In this document: in pieces, positions 7,317-16,575 of the stretch
Layout: the number at the start of each line of letters is the position of its first letter
Numbering within the stretch: position 1 is the first letter of the stretch
NCBI GenBank assembly: GCA_024276075.1
Contig: JAJRXX010000069.1
Coordinates: 1 to 46,013, forward strand
Direction of reading: 5' to 3'
Length of the DNA: 46,013 nt
From: Planctomycetota bacterium
GTDB lineage: Bacteria > Planctomycetota > Phycisphaerae > Phycisphaerales > Phycisphaeraceae
Notes under the pieces: generated by a model
Seen by the model: the letters and a program-made list of their open reading frames with translations, nothing else
What the model was told of the DNA's origin: nothing
The model's database searches: none
Made by a program: the position numbers and the translations under genes

Positions 7317-9104
7317 TCAGTCGGCAGTCGTCTTAAACCGGCTGATCAAACTCTGTAGCTGCTCCGCCCTCACCGATAGTTGCTTGGCAGCCTGCGTCGA
7401 TTGATTCGCACCCTCATTGGCATGACGGGTCACGGCGGACACTGATTGAATGCTACGACTAACCTCCTCACTAGCGGCAGACTGCTGCTCAGCCGCAGCG
7501 GCAATCGACTGGATCATGCCCGCCACCTCCTGAGCGCTATTGACAATCTGCTGCAGGCTCTGACCCGCCTGCGTCGCACTCTCAACGCCCACCATCACCT
7601 GTTCCGTACCCGCGTTCATACGATCCACCGCCTCGGTCGTTTCGGTCTGGATCGCCTTGATCGAATCGCCGATTTCCTCGGTCGCCTTCGTCGTCCGGTC
7701 AGCGAGCTTGCGCACCTCGTCCGCCACCACGGCAAACCCACGACCGTGCTCACCCGCGCGTGCCGCCTCGATCGCCGCGTTCAACGCCAACAGGTTCGTC
7801 TGATCCGCGATGTCGTTAATCACTTCAATAATCTGACCGATCTGCTCGCCACGTTTTCCAAGCTCCGACACACTCGCCGCGCCGGCGCTGACCGCATCGC
7901 TGATCGCTCGCATACCCTCGATCGTCTCGTTGACGACCTTGCCGCCCTCCTGAGCGACCTTGCCCGACTCGCTGGCATTGTTCGCCGCGTCGGCACTCTT
8001 TTTGGCCACTTCCACCACCGACGCCGACATCTGCTCAATCGCCGCTGATATCTGCGTTACCTGCTGGTCCTGCTCGCTCATGCCTTGCGCCATCTCGTCG
8101 CTCGACACCGCGATCTGTGTAGCCGCACTGGCGACCGAACCCGTGGCACTTCCGACCTCGACGATCACGTTGTGAAGCTGCTCGATCGACGTATTAAAAC
8201 ACTGAGCCATCTCGCCGAATTCATCCTGACGCTTCACCTCCACACGCTGCGTCAAATCACCCTGGGCGATCCGCTTGAGACGATCGATCATCGCGTTCAC
8301 AGGCTTGGTCACGTCGTTATGGATAAAATGAAACGCCACAAACAGACACCCGCCACCCACAACCACCAGCCAGATCACCATCCAGCGGGCGCTCGCGTTC
8401 GCCACCGCACCGGCTTCTTCCAGGCTCACTTCGACTTCCACCGCGCCCATCAGGTCGTTCAACTGGAACGCCCTGCCCCGTTCAACACCCTCCTTGCTGC
8501 GGATCGACAACACGTCGGCACGGTTCTCCAATTTATTGTGACACGACACACACGCCATCCCCGCCGCCACATCTGCCGCCACGAACCGTAATACCCGCTT
8601 GCCGTTGACTTCCTCCACCCGCGTGAACGGCTCCCAGCCAGCGAACTTCCGCGTCGGTGACAGCTCCCCCGAAGCCTTCGCCTGCTTCTCCTGCTCGATC
8701 AGGTTCGCAAAGCCTTCCTTGAGGAAGCCATCCTTCAGATTGTTACCCGGATTGATGTTCCACCGACTCACCAGGCTGTACCGGTACTCGTCCTGCGACG
8801 AGCTGACATCCTCCGCCACGCCCATGACAAACGTCGCCGGCAGTGGCACGTTCGGCGAGGCGTCGGTATACCCTTCCTTCGGGGCAAATTCAGTGCCCTT
8901 AAGTTTCTTCACCACGCCTTTGACATAGTGCGACCGGTCAGCGATGACCTGATTGGCGACGATCTGAGCCATTTTCGTAGCCTGAAGCTCGATCACTCGC
9001 TTGTTGCCACGAAGCGTCATCGTGATTGACACAGCCAATACCACGACGACAACACCCACTATCAGCAACAACAACCTCGTGGACGTTTTTATGCTATTAA
9101 ACAC
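7317..9104 (-). CDS. Methyl-accepting chemotaxis protein with DUF3365-like heme-type sensor
   Basis: A transmembrane chemoreceptor. In order: TM1 about residues 6-28; a periplasmic Tll0287/DUF3365-like domain about 35-225 with a c-type heme motif CVSCH at 185-189; TM2 about 238-258; HAMP about 260-312; and the cytoplasmic signalling domain to residue 595. The signalling domain has the hairpin-tip sequence conserved for CheA/CheW contact ([20 protein letters not shown] region). The start chosen is GTG at 9104, not the upstream TTG at 9119. GGGAGG sits seven bases before this GTG, and the resulting MFNSIK matches the MFNKIK start of the second receptor. No che gene lies nearby. Its signalling domain is near-identical in DNA to that of the next receptor. 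Confidence 0.95.
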   Translation of the reverse strand: MFNSIKTSTRLLLLIVGVVVVVLAVSITMTLRGNKRVIELQATKMAQIVANQVIADRSHYVKGVVKKLKGTEFAPKEGYTDASPNVPLPATFVMGVAEDVSSSQDEYRYSLVSRWNINPGNNLKDGFLKEGFANLIEQEKQAKASGELSPTRKFAGWEPFTRVEEVNGKRVLRFVAADVAAGMACVSCHNKLENRADVLSIRSKEGVERGRAFQLNDLMGAVEVEVSLEEAGAVANASARWMVIWLVVVGGGCLFVAFHFIHNDVTKPVNAMIDRLKRIAQGDLTQRVEVKRQDEFGEMAQCFNTSIEQLHNVIVEVGSATGSVASAATQIAVSSDEMAQGMSEQDQQVTQISAAIEQMSASVVEVAKKSADAANNASESGKVAQEGGKVVNETIEGMRAISDAVSAGAASVSELGKRGEQIGQIIEVINDIADQTNLLALNAAIEAARAGEHGRGFAVVADEVRKLADRTTKATEEIGDSIKAIQTETTEAVDRMNAGTEQVMVGVESATQAGQSLQQIVNSAQEVAGMIQSIAAAAEQQSAASEEVSRSIQSVSAVTRHANEGANQSTQAAKQLSVRAEQLQSLISRFKTTAD

Positions 9105-9567
9105 AATCAGGCCTCCCAATGATCTGTGATACTTTCAAGCCGTTTGTCAGAGATCGTTTGACCCACGTTTCATCAATCGCTTAACCCCAACCTCGCCACC
9201 GACCGATAATCCGATCCTTGCATTACATGACAAACTGCAAAAGGTCGATAGTTTCTGATCGTTCAATACGATCGTCTTCTTTACACACAATTGCCTTTTT
9301 TGCTATAGGCTTTTGTCCTTAAGGTACTTCAGCCCACTCCCTAAAATCACCTGTCTGCACGATGTGGTGATACATGTCTTGTCCATGAAATGACGTGTTG
9401 TATCGTATTTTTTCGACGGCCCACGCCTACCCTTGCGCCTAAACCACAGCGCAAAGTGATTCAAAAGACTTTTGTTGTGTTTTTTTATTGGCCTCTCAGC
9501 GATACATCCCGCCATAGAAACCATCCCTACCGAAAACGGTCCTGTTTACGCTTATACCAATCAAGCT
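9105..9567. other. Intergenic region upstream of the first chemoreceptor
   Basis: About 460 bases with no gene I can support. A 73-codon minus-strand frame at 9303-9524 has no ribosome site or recognisable similarity. The sequence is richer in A and T than its neighbours and should hold the promoter for the minus-strand chemoreceptor. It is much longer than the equivalent gap upstream of the second receptor (12148-12424) and the two gaps look unrelated by eye, so it has diverged or been replaced since the duplication. Confidence 0.5.
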
Positions 9568-9764
9568 TAGAGCAACTTGCGTAATTATTCTCCATCTCCC
9601 CAAGAAGAAGGCAGGTCAATGACCTGCCCTACTCCAGAACTGACATGGCGATTATTTATGCAAGGTGCTCTAATACTTGCGCGGCATCTGCGAACGCGAA
9701 GACAAAACAGACAATAACTTACATCATTTACGACGCGCTAGAACTATACGCAATGCGCATTACA
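9551..9764 (-). repeat. Repeat family R2, copy c, interrupted by a MITE
   Basis: Reverse-oriented copy of the roughly 106-base R2 repeat seen whole at 28125-28230. From high to low coordinate it reads the near-palindrome around 9745-9760, then GCGCGTCGTAA, GATGTAAGTTATTG and CGCAAGTATTA. It is then split by a 105-base element (9568-9672) and resumes with TTGATTGGTATAAGCG. The insertion point is a TA that is single in the uninterrupted copy. Confidence 0.82.
9568..9672. mobile_element. Type A MITE, copy 1 (105 bp)
   Basis: Ends are TAGAGCAACTTGCGTAA and, inverted, TAGAGCACCTTGCATAA, so the terminal repeats match at 15 of 17 positions. TA bounds both sides, as for IS630/Tc1-type elements that duplicate TA. 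The centre has an internal palindrome GGCAGGTCAATGACCTGCC. It has no coding capacity. A second copy at 41951-42055 has the same length and differs at a single position (GACATGG versus GATATGG). It interrupts an R2 repeat. Confidence 0.9.
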
Positions 9765-9786
9765 CCTGATATTTAAGTAGCCACCC

Positions 9787-9870
9787 GGCTCATTGGACAC
9801 ACCGCGTCGGGCCAACCGCGAGGCCACCGAGCCACTGGCGATTCGTATACGAGCTACACCCACTCGATCG
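9787..9870 (+). pseudogene. Decayed fragment of the rarA 5' end
   Basis: The stretch from about 9796 matches the first ~25 codons of rarA (12425 onward) at roughly four of five bases, including a shared run of GAGCCACTGGCG. Translated, MDTPRRANREATEPLAIRIR aligns with the RarA start LWDTQRQANRKAAEPLAVRMR. The match ends just before the stop of the second chemoreceptor. No ATP-binding motif remains, so it is not a functional gene. It marks the junction of a tandem duplication that included a chemoreceptor and the start of rarA. Confidence 0.83.
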
Positions 9871-9900
9871 ACAGACCGCCCGCCCAATCTACGCAGATCT

Positions 9901-12147
9901 TCACGCCGCAGCCTTCGAGCCGGATTTACGCGCTGTAAACCCCATCGACTCGGCCACGCTGAACACCTGGCCCTTGTTAATCGGCTTCGTCAGATACGCG
10001 TCGCAGTCCTCACGGAATGCCTTGAGCTTATCCTGAGGCGTATCCAATGCTGAGACCATCACCACTTTGCTGCGATGACGGCCACCGACCCCGAACTGAC
10101 GCTCCATCGCTCGCAGTTCCGTGAGGACCTTACGCCCATCCTTATCGGGCATCATGATGTCGAGACACACCAGGTCATAACAATGGCCCTGATCGAGCAA
10201 GCTGCGGAAAGACGACACCGCTTGATTACCGCCGCTTGCCAGTGAGCAATCCCCGTAGTCCGCCAGATGATGCTTGAGCAGGTCCAATGCGCTCGGATCG
10301 TCGTCGACCAGCAGAATCCGAACCGGGTCTGCCGACTTACGCGACCACTTCGCAGCGTCACCAACCAGGTCCGTGTTAAGCTTGAACTGGCTAAGTATGG
10401 CTTGTAATTGTGACGATCGCTGCGCCAAGCCGTTGACCGCCTCCGCTGCCTGAGTCGCACCCAGAGTCGCCTGATCGGCAATACCCTTAATCGACCCGAT
10501 CGATCGGCTCACCTGCTCGCTGGCAGCAGACTGCTCTTCCGCAGCAGCGGCGATCGATTGGATCATGCTCGCCACCTCCTGCGAACTGGTCACGATTTGT
10601 TCGAGGCTCTTGCCCGCTTCGGTCGCTCTGGCCACGCCCTCTTTGACCTGATTAGCTCCCGCGTTCATGCGATCCACCGCCTCGGTCGTTTCGGTCTGAA
10701 TCGCCATGATCGAATCGCCAATCTCCTCGGTCGCCTTCGTCGTCCGGTCAGCGAGCTTGCGCACCTCGTCCGCCACCACGGCAAACCCGCGTCCGTGTTC
10801 GCCGGCCCGTGCCGCCTCGATCGCCGCGTTCAACGCCAACAGGTTCGTCTGATCCGCGATGTCGTTAATCACTTCAATAATCTGGCCGATCTGTTCGCCT
10901 CGTTTGCCCAGTTCCGTCACCGAAGCCACACCCGCATCGACTGCTGCACGGATCGAATTCATACCCTCGATCGTCTCGGTGACGACTTGGCCGCCCTCCT
11001 GAGCAGCCCGGCCCGCATCCGCAGCCGAGCCCGCTGCGTCGGCACTCTTCCTGGCTACCTCAACCACCGACACCGACATCTGCTCAATCGCAGACGAGAC
11101 CTGCGTCACTTGCTGGTTCTGATCGCTCATGCCACGCGACATTTCTTCGCTAGACGCCGCGACCTCCGTCGACGTCGTCGCCACCTCACTAGCCGTCGTC
11201 GATACCTCAGAGATCACATCGTGGATCTTCTCCACAAAGACGTTGAACCATTTGCCCAATTGACCCACTTCATCTTGGCTGCTTACCGCGACTCGCTTGG
11301 TCAAGTCCCCTTCACCCTGAGCGATGTCCCTTACTCGCTCGATCAGCGCCGCCATCGGCCTGCCGAACATCACACGCAACAGCACCACAAACAGCACCAC
11401 CGCACCGATCACCAGCGGCACCGTCCACACCAGACCGTTACCAATAAAACTAGCCACCTGCGCGTCCACGGGGTCCAGCGGCATCACCACATGATACGCA
11501 CCGTGCATATAACCCACCGTCCAACTCTCCATCGGGAAGCCGATCGGGTCTATCCCGTTCTTATCCGTGTCCCACTCGTTGCCCGGCACGCCGTGGCACA
11601 TCATGCACTCGTTCGTCAGCTTGATCGCACGCATGTAGTGCAACTCGTTCGTCGCATCGTTCACGCGGTACGCGATCTCCGAACCGCCCGAAGCCACCTG
11701 GTTGGTCAGGTCACGAAGCAAGCCCTCCTCAAACGATCCCGCTGCCGGTTCATTTTGTTTGTTACGCGCCTCAAACGACGACACGCGGAAGTCGATGTTC
11801 TCCCGCGCCGCAGCCTCCTGCGCAGCCGTCCACCCCGCCACCACCGGGATCGTCCCGAAGATTTTCGCATCCGAAGCCGGCTTGCCCGCAGCTAATGCCT
11901 GCTGGAGTTCGTCTAGCAGGTTTTCCGTATCGAATACCCCGTCGTTGTTGAGCTTGCCCACGTGGTTCTTCGCCTCGTCCGCCACCGCGGTAAACGCAGC
12001 CGCCCTCTCGACCATCGCCTCATGAGCGCTATGCTCATATCCCCTGACGAAGATCACATAATTCACCGCCACCACCGTCAGCAGAATGGTTAGCGTCACC
12101 GCGATGATCCGAGTACCCAAGCCGAGAGATTTGATCTTGTTAAACAC
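9901..12147 (-). CDS. Chemoreceptor with heme-type sensor fused to a response-regulator receiver domain
   Basis: A 748-residue hybrid. TM1 is about residues 12-34. The periplasmic DUF3365-like domain carries the heme motif CMMCH at 181-185. TM2 is about 237-259, HAMP about 260-315, and the methyl-accepting signalling domain runs to about 590. A linker then leads to a complete receiver domain at 609-735. The receiver retains its acidic pair (Asp615, Asp616), phospho-acceptor Asp663 in [11 protein letters not shown], the switch Ser699 and Lys721 in LTKP, so it should accept phosphate. The start is GTG at 12147, giving MFNKIK. The signalling half is near-identical in DNA to the receptor at 7317-9104, while the sensor halves differ strongly. 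The likely cue is redox state or a heme ligand. Confidence 0.95.
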   Translation of the reverse strand: MFNKIKSLGLGTRIIAVTLTILLTVVAVNYVIFVRGYEHSAHEAMVERAAAFTAVADEAKNHVGKLNNDGVFDTENLLDELQQALAAGKPASDAKIFGTIPVVAGWTAAQEAAARENIDFRVSSFEARNKQNEPAAGSFEEGLLRDLTNQVASGGSEIAYRVNDATNELHYMRAIKLTNECMMCHGVPGNEWDTDKNGIDPIGFPMESWTVGYMHGAYHVVMPLDPVDAQVASFIGNGLVWTVPLVIGAVVLFVVLLRVMFGRPMAALIERVRDIAQGEGDLTKRVAVSSQDEVGQLGKWFNVFVEKIHDVISEVSTTASEVATTSTEVAASSEEMSRGMSDQNQQVTQVSSAIEQMSVSVVEVARKSADAAGSAADAGRAAQEGGQVVTETIEGMNSIRAAVDAGVASVTELGKRGEQIGQIIEVINDIADQTNLLALNAAIEAARAGEHGRGFAVVADEVRKLADRTTKATEEIGDSIMAIQTETTEAVDRMNAGANQVKEGVARATEAGKSLEQIVTSSQEVASMIQSIAAAAEEQSAASEQVSRSIGSIKGIADQATLGATQAAEAVNGLAQRSSQLQAILSQFKLNTDLVGDAAKWSRKSADPVRILLVDDDPSALDLLKHHLADYGDCSLASGGNQAVSSFRSLLDQGHCYDLVCLDIMMPDKDGRKVLTELRAMERQFGVGGRHRSKVVMVSALDTPQDKLKAFREDCDAYLTKPINKGQVFSVAESMGFTARKSGSKAAA

Positions 12148-12250
12148 GCCTATACCCCTGTTCTTAGAAGAACAGCACGCACACAGACATCAAAAAATAC
12201 CATTGTCTTGTACTAAAGCTCCATCGGCACTTTCCAGTTTAAAATTAGGT

Positions 12251-12272
12251 ATACCACCTATATTTATAGGTG
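12251..12272. promoter_or_regulatory. Palindrome between divergent chemoreceptor and rarA genes
   Basis: CACCTATA (12255-12262) and TATAGGTG (12265-12272) form an inverted repeat with a two-base centre, and a further AGGTATACC precedes it. It lies in the gap between two divergent genes, about 108 bases upstream of the chemoreceptor start and 153 bases upstream of rarA. It could be an operator. No T-run follows, so a terminator is unlikely. The regulator is unknown. Confidence 0.4.
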
Positions 12273-12424
12273 TAACTTATTAAAGACGTCGGCTTGCACA
12301 GGTTTTTCGTTTCGTCTAATCCTTTCTACCCAATCCGATGCCCGCGTCTCTGTAATAAATGACTCGCTGCAAGTCCGTAGGAAGCATCCACATATCCAAT
12401 CGCCGACGGTGCTATCATTTCCAG

Positions 12425-13864
12425 ATGCCAGGCTTATGGGACACACAACGTCAAGCCAACCGCAAGGCCGCTGAGCCACTGGCGGTTCGCATGCGGCCAC
12501 GTACGCTCGACGAGTTCGTCGGTCAGCAGCACTTCCTAGGGCCCGACAAACTCCTGCGACGCATGCTCGCTGCGGATCGCCTCACCAGCTTGGTCTTCTA
12601 CGGCCCGCCGGGCACCGGCAAGACCACACTCGCACAGATCATCGCCAACACCACCGACCGCCGATTCGAACGCGCCAACGCCGCAGCTGTCGGGGTACGC
12701 GAGGTTCGGCACGTGCTCGACGAAGCCCGCCGCGCACTCGAAGCCGACAAGACCCGCACCATTTTCTTCCTCGACGAGATACACCGCTTCAGCAGAGCAC
12801 AACAGGACGTGCTGCTTGACGACGTCGAACGCGGCATCGTCACGCTAATCGGTGCCACCACGGAAAATCCTTTTTTCGCCATCAACTCGCCGCTGGTGAG
12901 CAGGTCGCAGGTCTTCCAATTTGAGTCGCTCGACGAACAGCAGATTGCTGTCATCCTCCGAAGTGCTATCACCGACCCGGACCGCGGCTACGGCCAACTC
13001 AAGCTCCGCGTCAGCGATGACGCCATCGCCCACTGGGCTAAGACCTGCGACGGCGACGCGCGACGTGCACTGACCGCGCTTGAGATCGCCGTCATCAGCA
13101 GCCAGACTCATATTGCTTCAACTTTAACCACCCCAAATATCGACCCGCACCCCACGCCCACCGACGCCGGGCCGATCGACATCGACCTCGACACCGCTCA
13201 ACAGTCGATCCAGCGCAAAGCCATCGTCTACGACGGTACCGGCGACGGTCACTACGACGCCGCATCCGCATTGATCAAGTCCATGCGAGGCAGCGACCCG
13301 GACGCCGCGGTCTATTGGCTCGCCAAGATGCTCCACGCAGGCGAAGACCCCCGCTTCATCGCAAGGCGCATCGCCATCCTCGCCAGCGAGGACATCGGCA
13401 ACGCCGACCCACGCGCCCTCACCGTCGCCGCAGCCGCTTTTGACATCACCGAGCGCGTCGGCATGCCCGAGTGCCAACTCACGCTCGCCCAAGCAGTCAT
13501 CTACATGGCCACCGCACCCAAGAGCAACGCCGCCGCCACCGCCATCTGGGCCGCTATGAAAGACGTCAAAAACGACCGCACCATCCCCGTACCCCGCCAC
13601 CTCCGCGACGGGCACTACCCCGGTGCAAAAAAACTCGGCAACGCACAAGGCTACCAATACGCACACAACAGCCCCACCGGCTACGTCGAGCAGGACTACC
13701 TCGGCGTCGACAAGACCTATTACAAACCCACCGGGCGCGGTTACGAGCAACAAATTAAGCGATTCCTCGACCAACTGGGCCCTCAGCAAGACGACCAAAC
13801 CCCAATCAAGCCCGAAATCCACACCCCGCCCACACCCCGAACCAACCCTGCAGAATCTTCTTGA
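12425..13864 (+). CDS. rarA: Replication-associated recombination protein A (AAA ATPase)
   Basis: A clamp-loader-related ATPase (also called MgsA) that acts at stalled replication forks. The 479-residue product has Walker A GPPGTGKT at 60-67, Walker B FFLDEIH, sensor 1 in LIGATTENPFF, and the arginine-finger region. It then has the tetramerisation domain with the family signature DAASALIKSMRGSDPDAAVYWLAKML and the C-terminal RHLRDGHYPGAKKLGNAQGYQYAH. The chosen ATG at 12425 fits the conserved start of the family; an in-frame ATG at 12359 adds 22 unlikely residues. The start region is duplicated as a decayed fragment at about 9787-9870. Confidence 0.95.
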   Translation: MPGLWDTQRQANRKAAEPLAVRMRPRTLDEFVGQQHFLGPDKLLRRMLAADRLTSLVFYGPPGTGKTTLAQIIANTTDRRFERANAAAVGVREVRHVLDEARRALEADKTRTIFFLDEIHRFSRAQQDVLLDDVERGIVTLIGATTENPFFAINSPLVSRSQVFQFESLDEQQIAVILRSAITDPDRGYGQLKLRVSDDAIAHWAKTCDGDARRALTALEIAVISSQTHIASTLTTPNIDPHPTPTDAGPIDIDLDTAQQSIQRKAIVYDGTGDGHYDAASALIKSMRGSDPDAAVYWLAKMLHAGEDPRFIARRIAILASEDIGNADPRALTVAAAAFDITERVGMPECQLTLAQAVIYMATAPKSNAAATAIWAAMKDVKNDRTIPVPRHLRDGHYPGAKKLGNAQGYQYAHNSPTGYVEQDYLGVDKTYYKPTGRGYEQQIKRFLDQLGPQQDDQTPIKPEIHTPPTPRTNPAESS

Positions 13865-14027
13865 TCTGCTATCGTGGGCCACACTATCCAAGCCACAGCT
13901 TACGGGTCTCCGACCCATTGTTGTCGGCATCGGAATCGCGGCTTGCCAACCGCCTTGACGGCAGACGTCAAACCGTCGATCCTGAACCGCTTGTTCTGCT
14001 ACCCGATCCCACTGCAGGAGTAAACGA

Positions 14028-15251
14028 ATGGCTCTCGCCTCACAAATGGCACGCTCGGCTTCGGGCCGACGATACATGGCGTCACGACGCCGAAGATCAA
14101 AGTTACGATGGCTCGTGCCTCTGCTGATATTGACCGTAGTTGCGGTTATCTGGTTGTGGCGCGACACCGACACAGCCCCTGATCAAAACCCCATACAAAA
14201 TACACCTGTCCCAAGCGCCAACGCCACCAGCCAAGCCATTCCCCCAGCCGCGGCTCGCACAGCAGCACCCGCGCCCGTACCAGCGCCCGTCGAGCACGAG
14301 CAGCCCGGCCACACCACAGCCACAAGCATCCGGGCCGCTTCGCTTTTTAATTCACGTGCCGAGCCCACGCCCATCGCACAGCCAAACCCGACCGCACCCG
14401 CCTTGCCTGCCAAGCCCAAAACGACCCTCGCCAATCGGCAAGACCCGACACCCGCGCACACACCCGCAAATATGACGTTCGACGACGCCGGCCCAATTGC
14501 ACTGGCATCCAGGCTCATCAACGACGGCCACCTCGTACAGGCACGCATCACCCTGAACACCGCGCTGAACAACCCCAGCCACGCCGCATCACCATCCCAA
14601 AGCCAAGCCATCCGCAACACGCTCGCGCAACTCAACGAGACGCTCATCTTCTCGTCACGCGTCATACCCGACGACCCGCTCACCAAGCGGCACAAAATCC
14701 AAGCAGGCGAATTCCTCGCGAGCATCGCGCCGAAATACCACACCACCTACCAACTCATCGAACACATCAACGGCATCGACGCACGCCGTATCCAAGTCGG
14801 CCAACGCATCAAAGTCGTCCAAGGCCCGTTCCACGCGGTCATCCACAAGTCGCAGTTCCGAATGGACGTGTTCCTCCCAAGCCCCGACGGTGAGATGGTC
14901 TACATCCGCAGCTTCCCGGTCGGCCTGGGCGAAGACGATTCCACACCCGTGGGCAACTGGATCGCCCGCCGCGGCTCCAAAGTCGCCAACCCAGGCTGGA
15001 CCAACCCCCGCTCCGGAAAAGTCTACAACCCCGACGACCCGCGAAACCCCATTGGTGAGTTCTGGATCGGCCTCGAGGGCATCGACGACAACACCAAAGG
15101 GTTGGCAGGCTACGGTGTCCACGGCACCATCGAGCCCGACAGCATCGGCAAACAGGTATCCATGGGTTGCATCCGCTTGGGACCCGAAGATATCGAGATG
15201 GTGTACAAGCTGCTGGTCGATGGGAAAAGCACCATCGCCGTTCGTCCGTAA
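14028..15251 (+). CDS. L,D-transpeptidase (YkuD) with LysM, membrane-anchored
   Basis: A cell-wall enzyme that forms 3-3 cross-links or anchors proteins to peptidoglycan. Domains in order: a basic N-terminus; one membrane segment about residues 25-42; a long Pro/Ala-rich linker; a helical stretch about 150-210 (PIALASRLINDGHLVQARI); a LysM-like module (KIQAGEFLASIAPKY...); and the YkuD catalytic domain. The catalytic domain keeps His365 in YGVHGT and Cys381 in SMGCIRL, so it looks active. The ATG at 14028 follows AGGAG. The TAA stop is provided by the left end of a MITE-like element that fills the gap to ispE. Confidence 0.93.
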   Translation: MALASQMARSASGRRYMASRRRRSKLRWLVPLLILTVVAVIWLWRDTDTAPDQNPIQNTPVPSANATSQAIPPAAARTAAPAPVPAPVEHEQPGHTTATSIRAASLFNSRAEPTPIAQPNPTAPALPAKPKTTLANRQDPTPAHTPANMTFDDAGPIALASRLINDGHLVQARITLNTALNNPSHAASPSQSQAIRNTLAQLNETLIFSSRVIPDDPLTKRHKIQAGEFLASIAPKYHTTYQLIEHINGIDARRIQVGQRIKVVQGPFHAVIHKSQFRMDVFLPSPDGEMVYIRSFPVGLGEDDSTPVGNWIARRGSKVANPGWTNPRSGKVYNPDDPRNPIGEFWIGLEGIDDNTKGLAGYGVHGTIEPDSIGKQVSMGCIRLGPEDIEMVYKLLVDGKSTIAVRP

Positions 15252-15352
15252 CGCATTTTCATACAGCCCAGCGGTTCAATACGAGCCGCGACCGTCAGGG
15301 AGCGGGCATCTCCGAGGCAGCCAGTTCGCTAAAGCCTCATCAAAATGCTCTA
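15249..15352. mobile_element. Type B MITE-like element between the L,D-transpeptidase and ispE
   Basis: The left end reads TAACGCATTTTCAT and the right end, inverted, TAGAGCATTTTGAT: 11 of 14 positions agree, and both are bounded by TA. The interior holds the R4 core (CGAGCCGCGACCGTCAGGGA). The left TA forms part of the stop codon of the upstream gene, and the right end stops six bases before the ispE ATG. A related element with the same TAGAGCATTTT end and the same core lies at 16429-16538. Confidence 0.7.
15281..15312 (+). repeat. R4 core repeat, copy 1
   Basis: CGAGCCGCGACCGTCAGGGA followed by GCGGGCATCT. Three further copies or variants occur in the window: 16467-16500, 37932-37963, and inverted and diverged at 41004-41033. 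Confidence 0.85.
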
Positions 15353-15358
15353 GCGAGG

Positions 15359-16300
15359 ATGTCCACGCCACGCACATTGACAACCGCCTGCCCCGCCAAG
15401 GTCAACCTCGCGCTATCGATCGGCCCGCCGCGACCCGATGGCTTGCACCCGTTGGCGAGTTGGATGGTCGCGCTCGACTTCGCCGACACGCTCACGATCC
15501 AGCAGACCGACGCACCCGTTAGCCGTTTTGATATCGTGCCCGCAGCATCCAAAGGTAATCCTCAACACACGCACCCCGTCCCGCCCGTGTGCATCGATTG
15601 GCCAATCGAGTCCGACCTCGCCTACCGCGCACACACGCTCATGCAAGACCACGTCGGCAGGCCTTTGCCGATCGAACTGACCCTGCGAAAGCGTATCCCC
15701 ACCGGCGCCGGGCTCGCGGGCGGGTCCTCCAACGCCGCCGCCACGCTCGTTGGCCTAAACCAACTGTTTAACCTCAACCTCGACGACAAAAAACTCCTCA
15801 ACCTCGCCCAACAATTGGGTAGCGACGTCGCTTTTATGGTCAACGCCGTCTTGGGTCACCCCTGCTCACTCGTCACCGGCTTGGGCGAGCGGATCGAGCC
15901 CTTGCCGCTGGCGCAGCCCATTCACCTCGTGCTGATTTTCCCTGGCTTCGGGTGCCCCACCGCAAGCGTCTACCAAGCCTTTGACCGTCTTCACAACCAA
16001 TCGCCTGGTGACCAAGCGCCCGACGACGCACACATCCGAGCACTAGCACAAACCCATCCGCTCGACCCCGCGGGCCTCTTCAACGACCTAGCCGAGCCCG
16101 CATTTAATGTCCGACCCGAGCTGCGCGAGGTCCGCGACCACCTTCAAAACGATCTACATACCCCCGTCCACGTCACCGGCTCCGGGTCCACGCTGTTCAT
16201 CGTCGCCGCGTCCCATGCCGACGCCCAGAGACTCGTAGCCGATGCCATATCCGCTAACGCGCCTCTCGCGATCACCGCGACCACACTCGCAACTCAATAG
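15359..16300 (+). CDS. ispE: 4-diphosphocytidyl-2-C-methyl-D-erythritol kinase
   Basis: Phosphorylates CDP-methylerythritol with ATP in the MEP route to isoprenoids; cytoplasmic. The 313-residue GHMP kinase has the N-terminal PAKVNLAL with Lys14, the glycine-rich ATP loop PTGAGLAGGSSNAAATL at 114-130, the active-site Asp in GSDVAFM, and the late GSGSTLF motif. The chosen ATG at 15359 begins just before the conserved TACPAKVNL. GAGG touches the ATG, so the ribosome site is unusually close. Starts further upstream would run through a MITE-like element and are unlikely. The insert of about 15 residues near position 60-75 (SKGNPQHTHPVPP) is not part of the core fold. Confidence 0.94.
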   Translation: MSTPRTLTTACPAKVNLALSIGPPRPDGLHPLASWMVALDFADTLTIQQTDAPVSRFDIVPAASKGNPQHTHPVPPVCIDWPIESDLAYRAHTLMQDHVGRPLPIELTLRKRIPTGAGLAGGSSNAAATLVGLNQLFNLNLDDKKLLNLAQQLGSDVAFMVNAVLGHPCSLVTGLGERIEPLPLAQPIHLVLIFPGFGCPTASVYQAFDRLHNQSPGDQAPDDAHIRALAQTHPLDPAGLFNDLAEPAFNVRPELREVRDHLQNDLHTPVHVTGSGSTLFIVAASHADAQRLVADAISANAPLAITATTLATQ

Positions 16301-16350
16301 CCTTTGAGCTTATTGATTCATACGCATTCACGACTCTGCTCGGACCTCAC

Positions 16351-16389
16351 TTAGCCACGGGTGATTACACCCGTGGCATCCGGCACCAC
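16351..16389 (+). repeat. R5 hairpin repeat, copy a
   Basis: TTAGCCACGGGTGATTACAC begins a 39-base unit in which CCACGGGTG pairs with CACCCGTGG, followed by CATCCGGCACC. An inverted copy with two substitutions lies at 40956-40992. It stands between ispE and nrdJ, both of which end here, but lacks a T-run on either strand, so it is better called a dispersed repeat than a terminator. Confidence 0.82.
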
Positions 16390-16428
16390 CATGCATCACC
16401 GCCACGAATCACGACCTTCAGGACACAA

Positions 16429-16538
16429 TAGAGCATTTTCGTTTTTGATCGCAACAGATTCCCACGACGAGCCGCGACCGTCAGGGAATGGGCTTCTTTG
16501 AACCACCCATACGCTACAGATGCATTGGGAACGCTCTA
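16429..16538. mobile_element. Type B MITE-like element, second copy, carrying R4
   Basis: The left end is TAGAGCATTTTCG; the right end inverted is TAGAGCGTTCCC. Both are bounded by TA. The interior contains the R4 core at 16467-16500 (CGAGCCGCGACCGTCAGGGA). It shares its left terminus and core with the element at 15249-15352 but the flanking interior differs, so the pair is old or composite. It carries no gene. Confidence 0.62.
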
Positions 16539-16539
16539 A

Positions 16540-16575
16540 AAAAAAATCCCCCTCAGGAGGTGGTGCCTGAGGGGG
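16540..16575 (-). terminator. Rho-independent terminator downstream of nrdJ
   Basis: CCCCCTCAGG (16548-16557) and CCTGAGGGGG (16566-16575) form a perfect ten-base stem with an eight-base loop. On the minus strand the hairpin runs directly into a T-run (plus-strand A residues to 16546). It lies about 375 bases past the nrdJ stop, so nrdJ mRNA would have a long 3' untranslated part unless an earlier signal exists. Confidence 0.85.

Noticed and set aside
9303-9524. A 73-codon minus-strand frame (KDKSL end) in the gap upstream of the first chemoreceptor
   Set aside because: No ribosome site, no recognised motif and AT-rich intergenic composition; a chance frame is more likely.
10558-11895. 445-codon plus-strand frame opposite the second chemoreceptor
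   Set aside because: Reads the complement of a clear receptor gene with His/Arg-rich low complexity; no motif.
13124-14173. 349-codon minus-strand frame opposite rarA
   Set aside because: A Gly/Val-rich shadow; the rarA frame has all motifs of its family.
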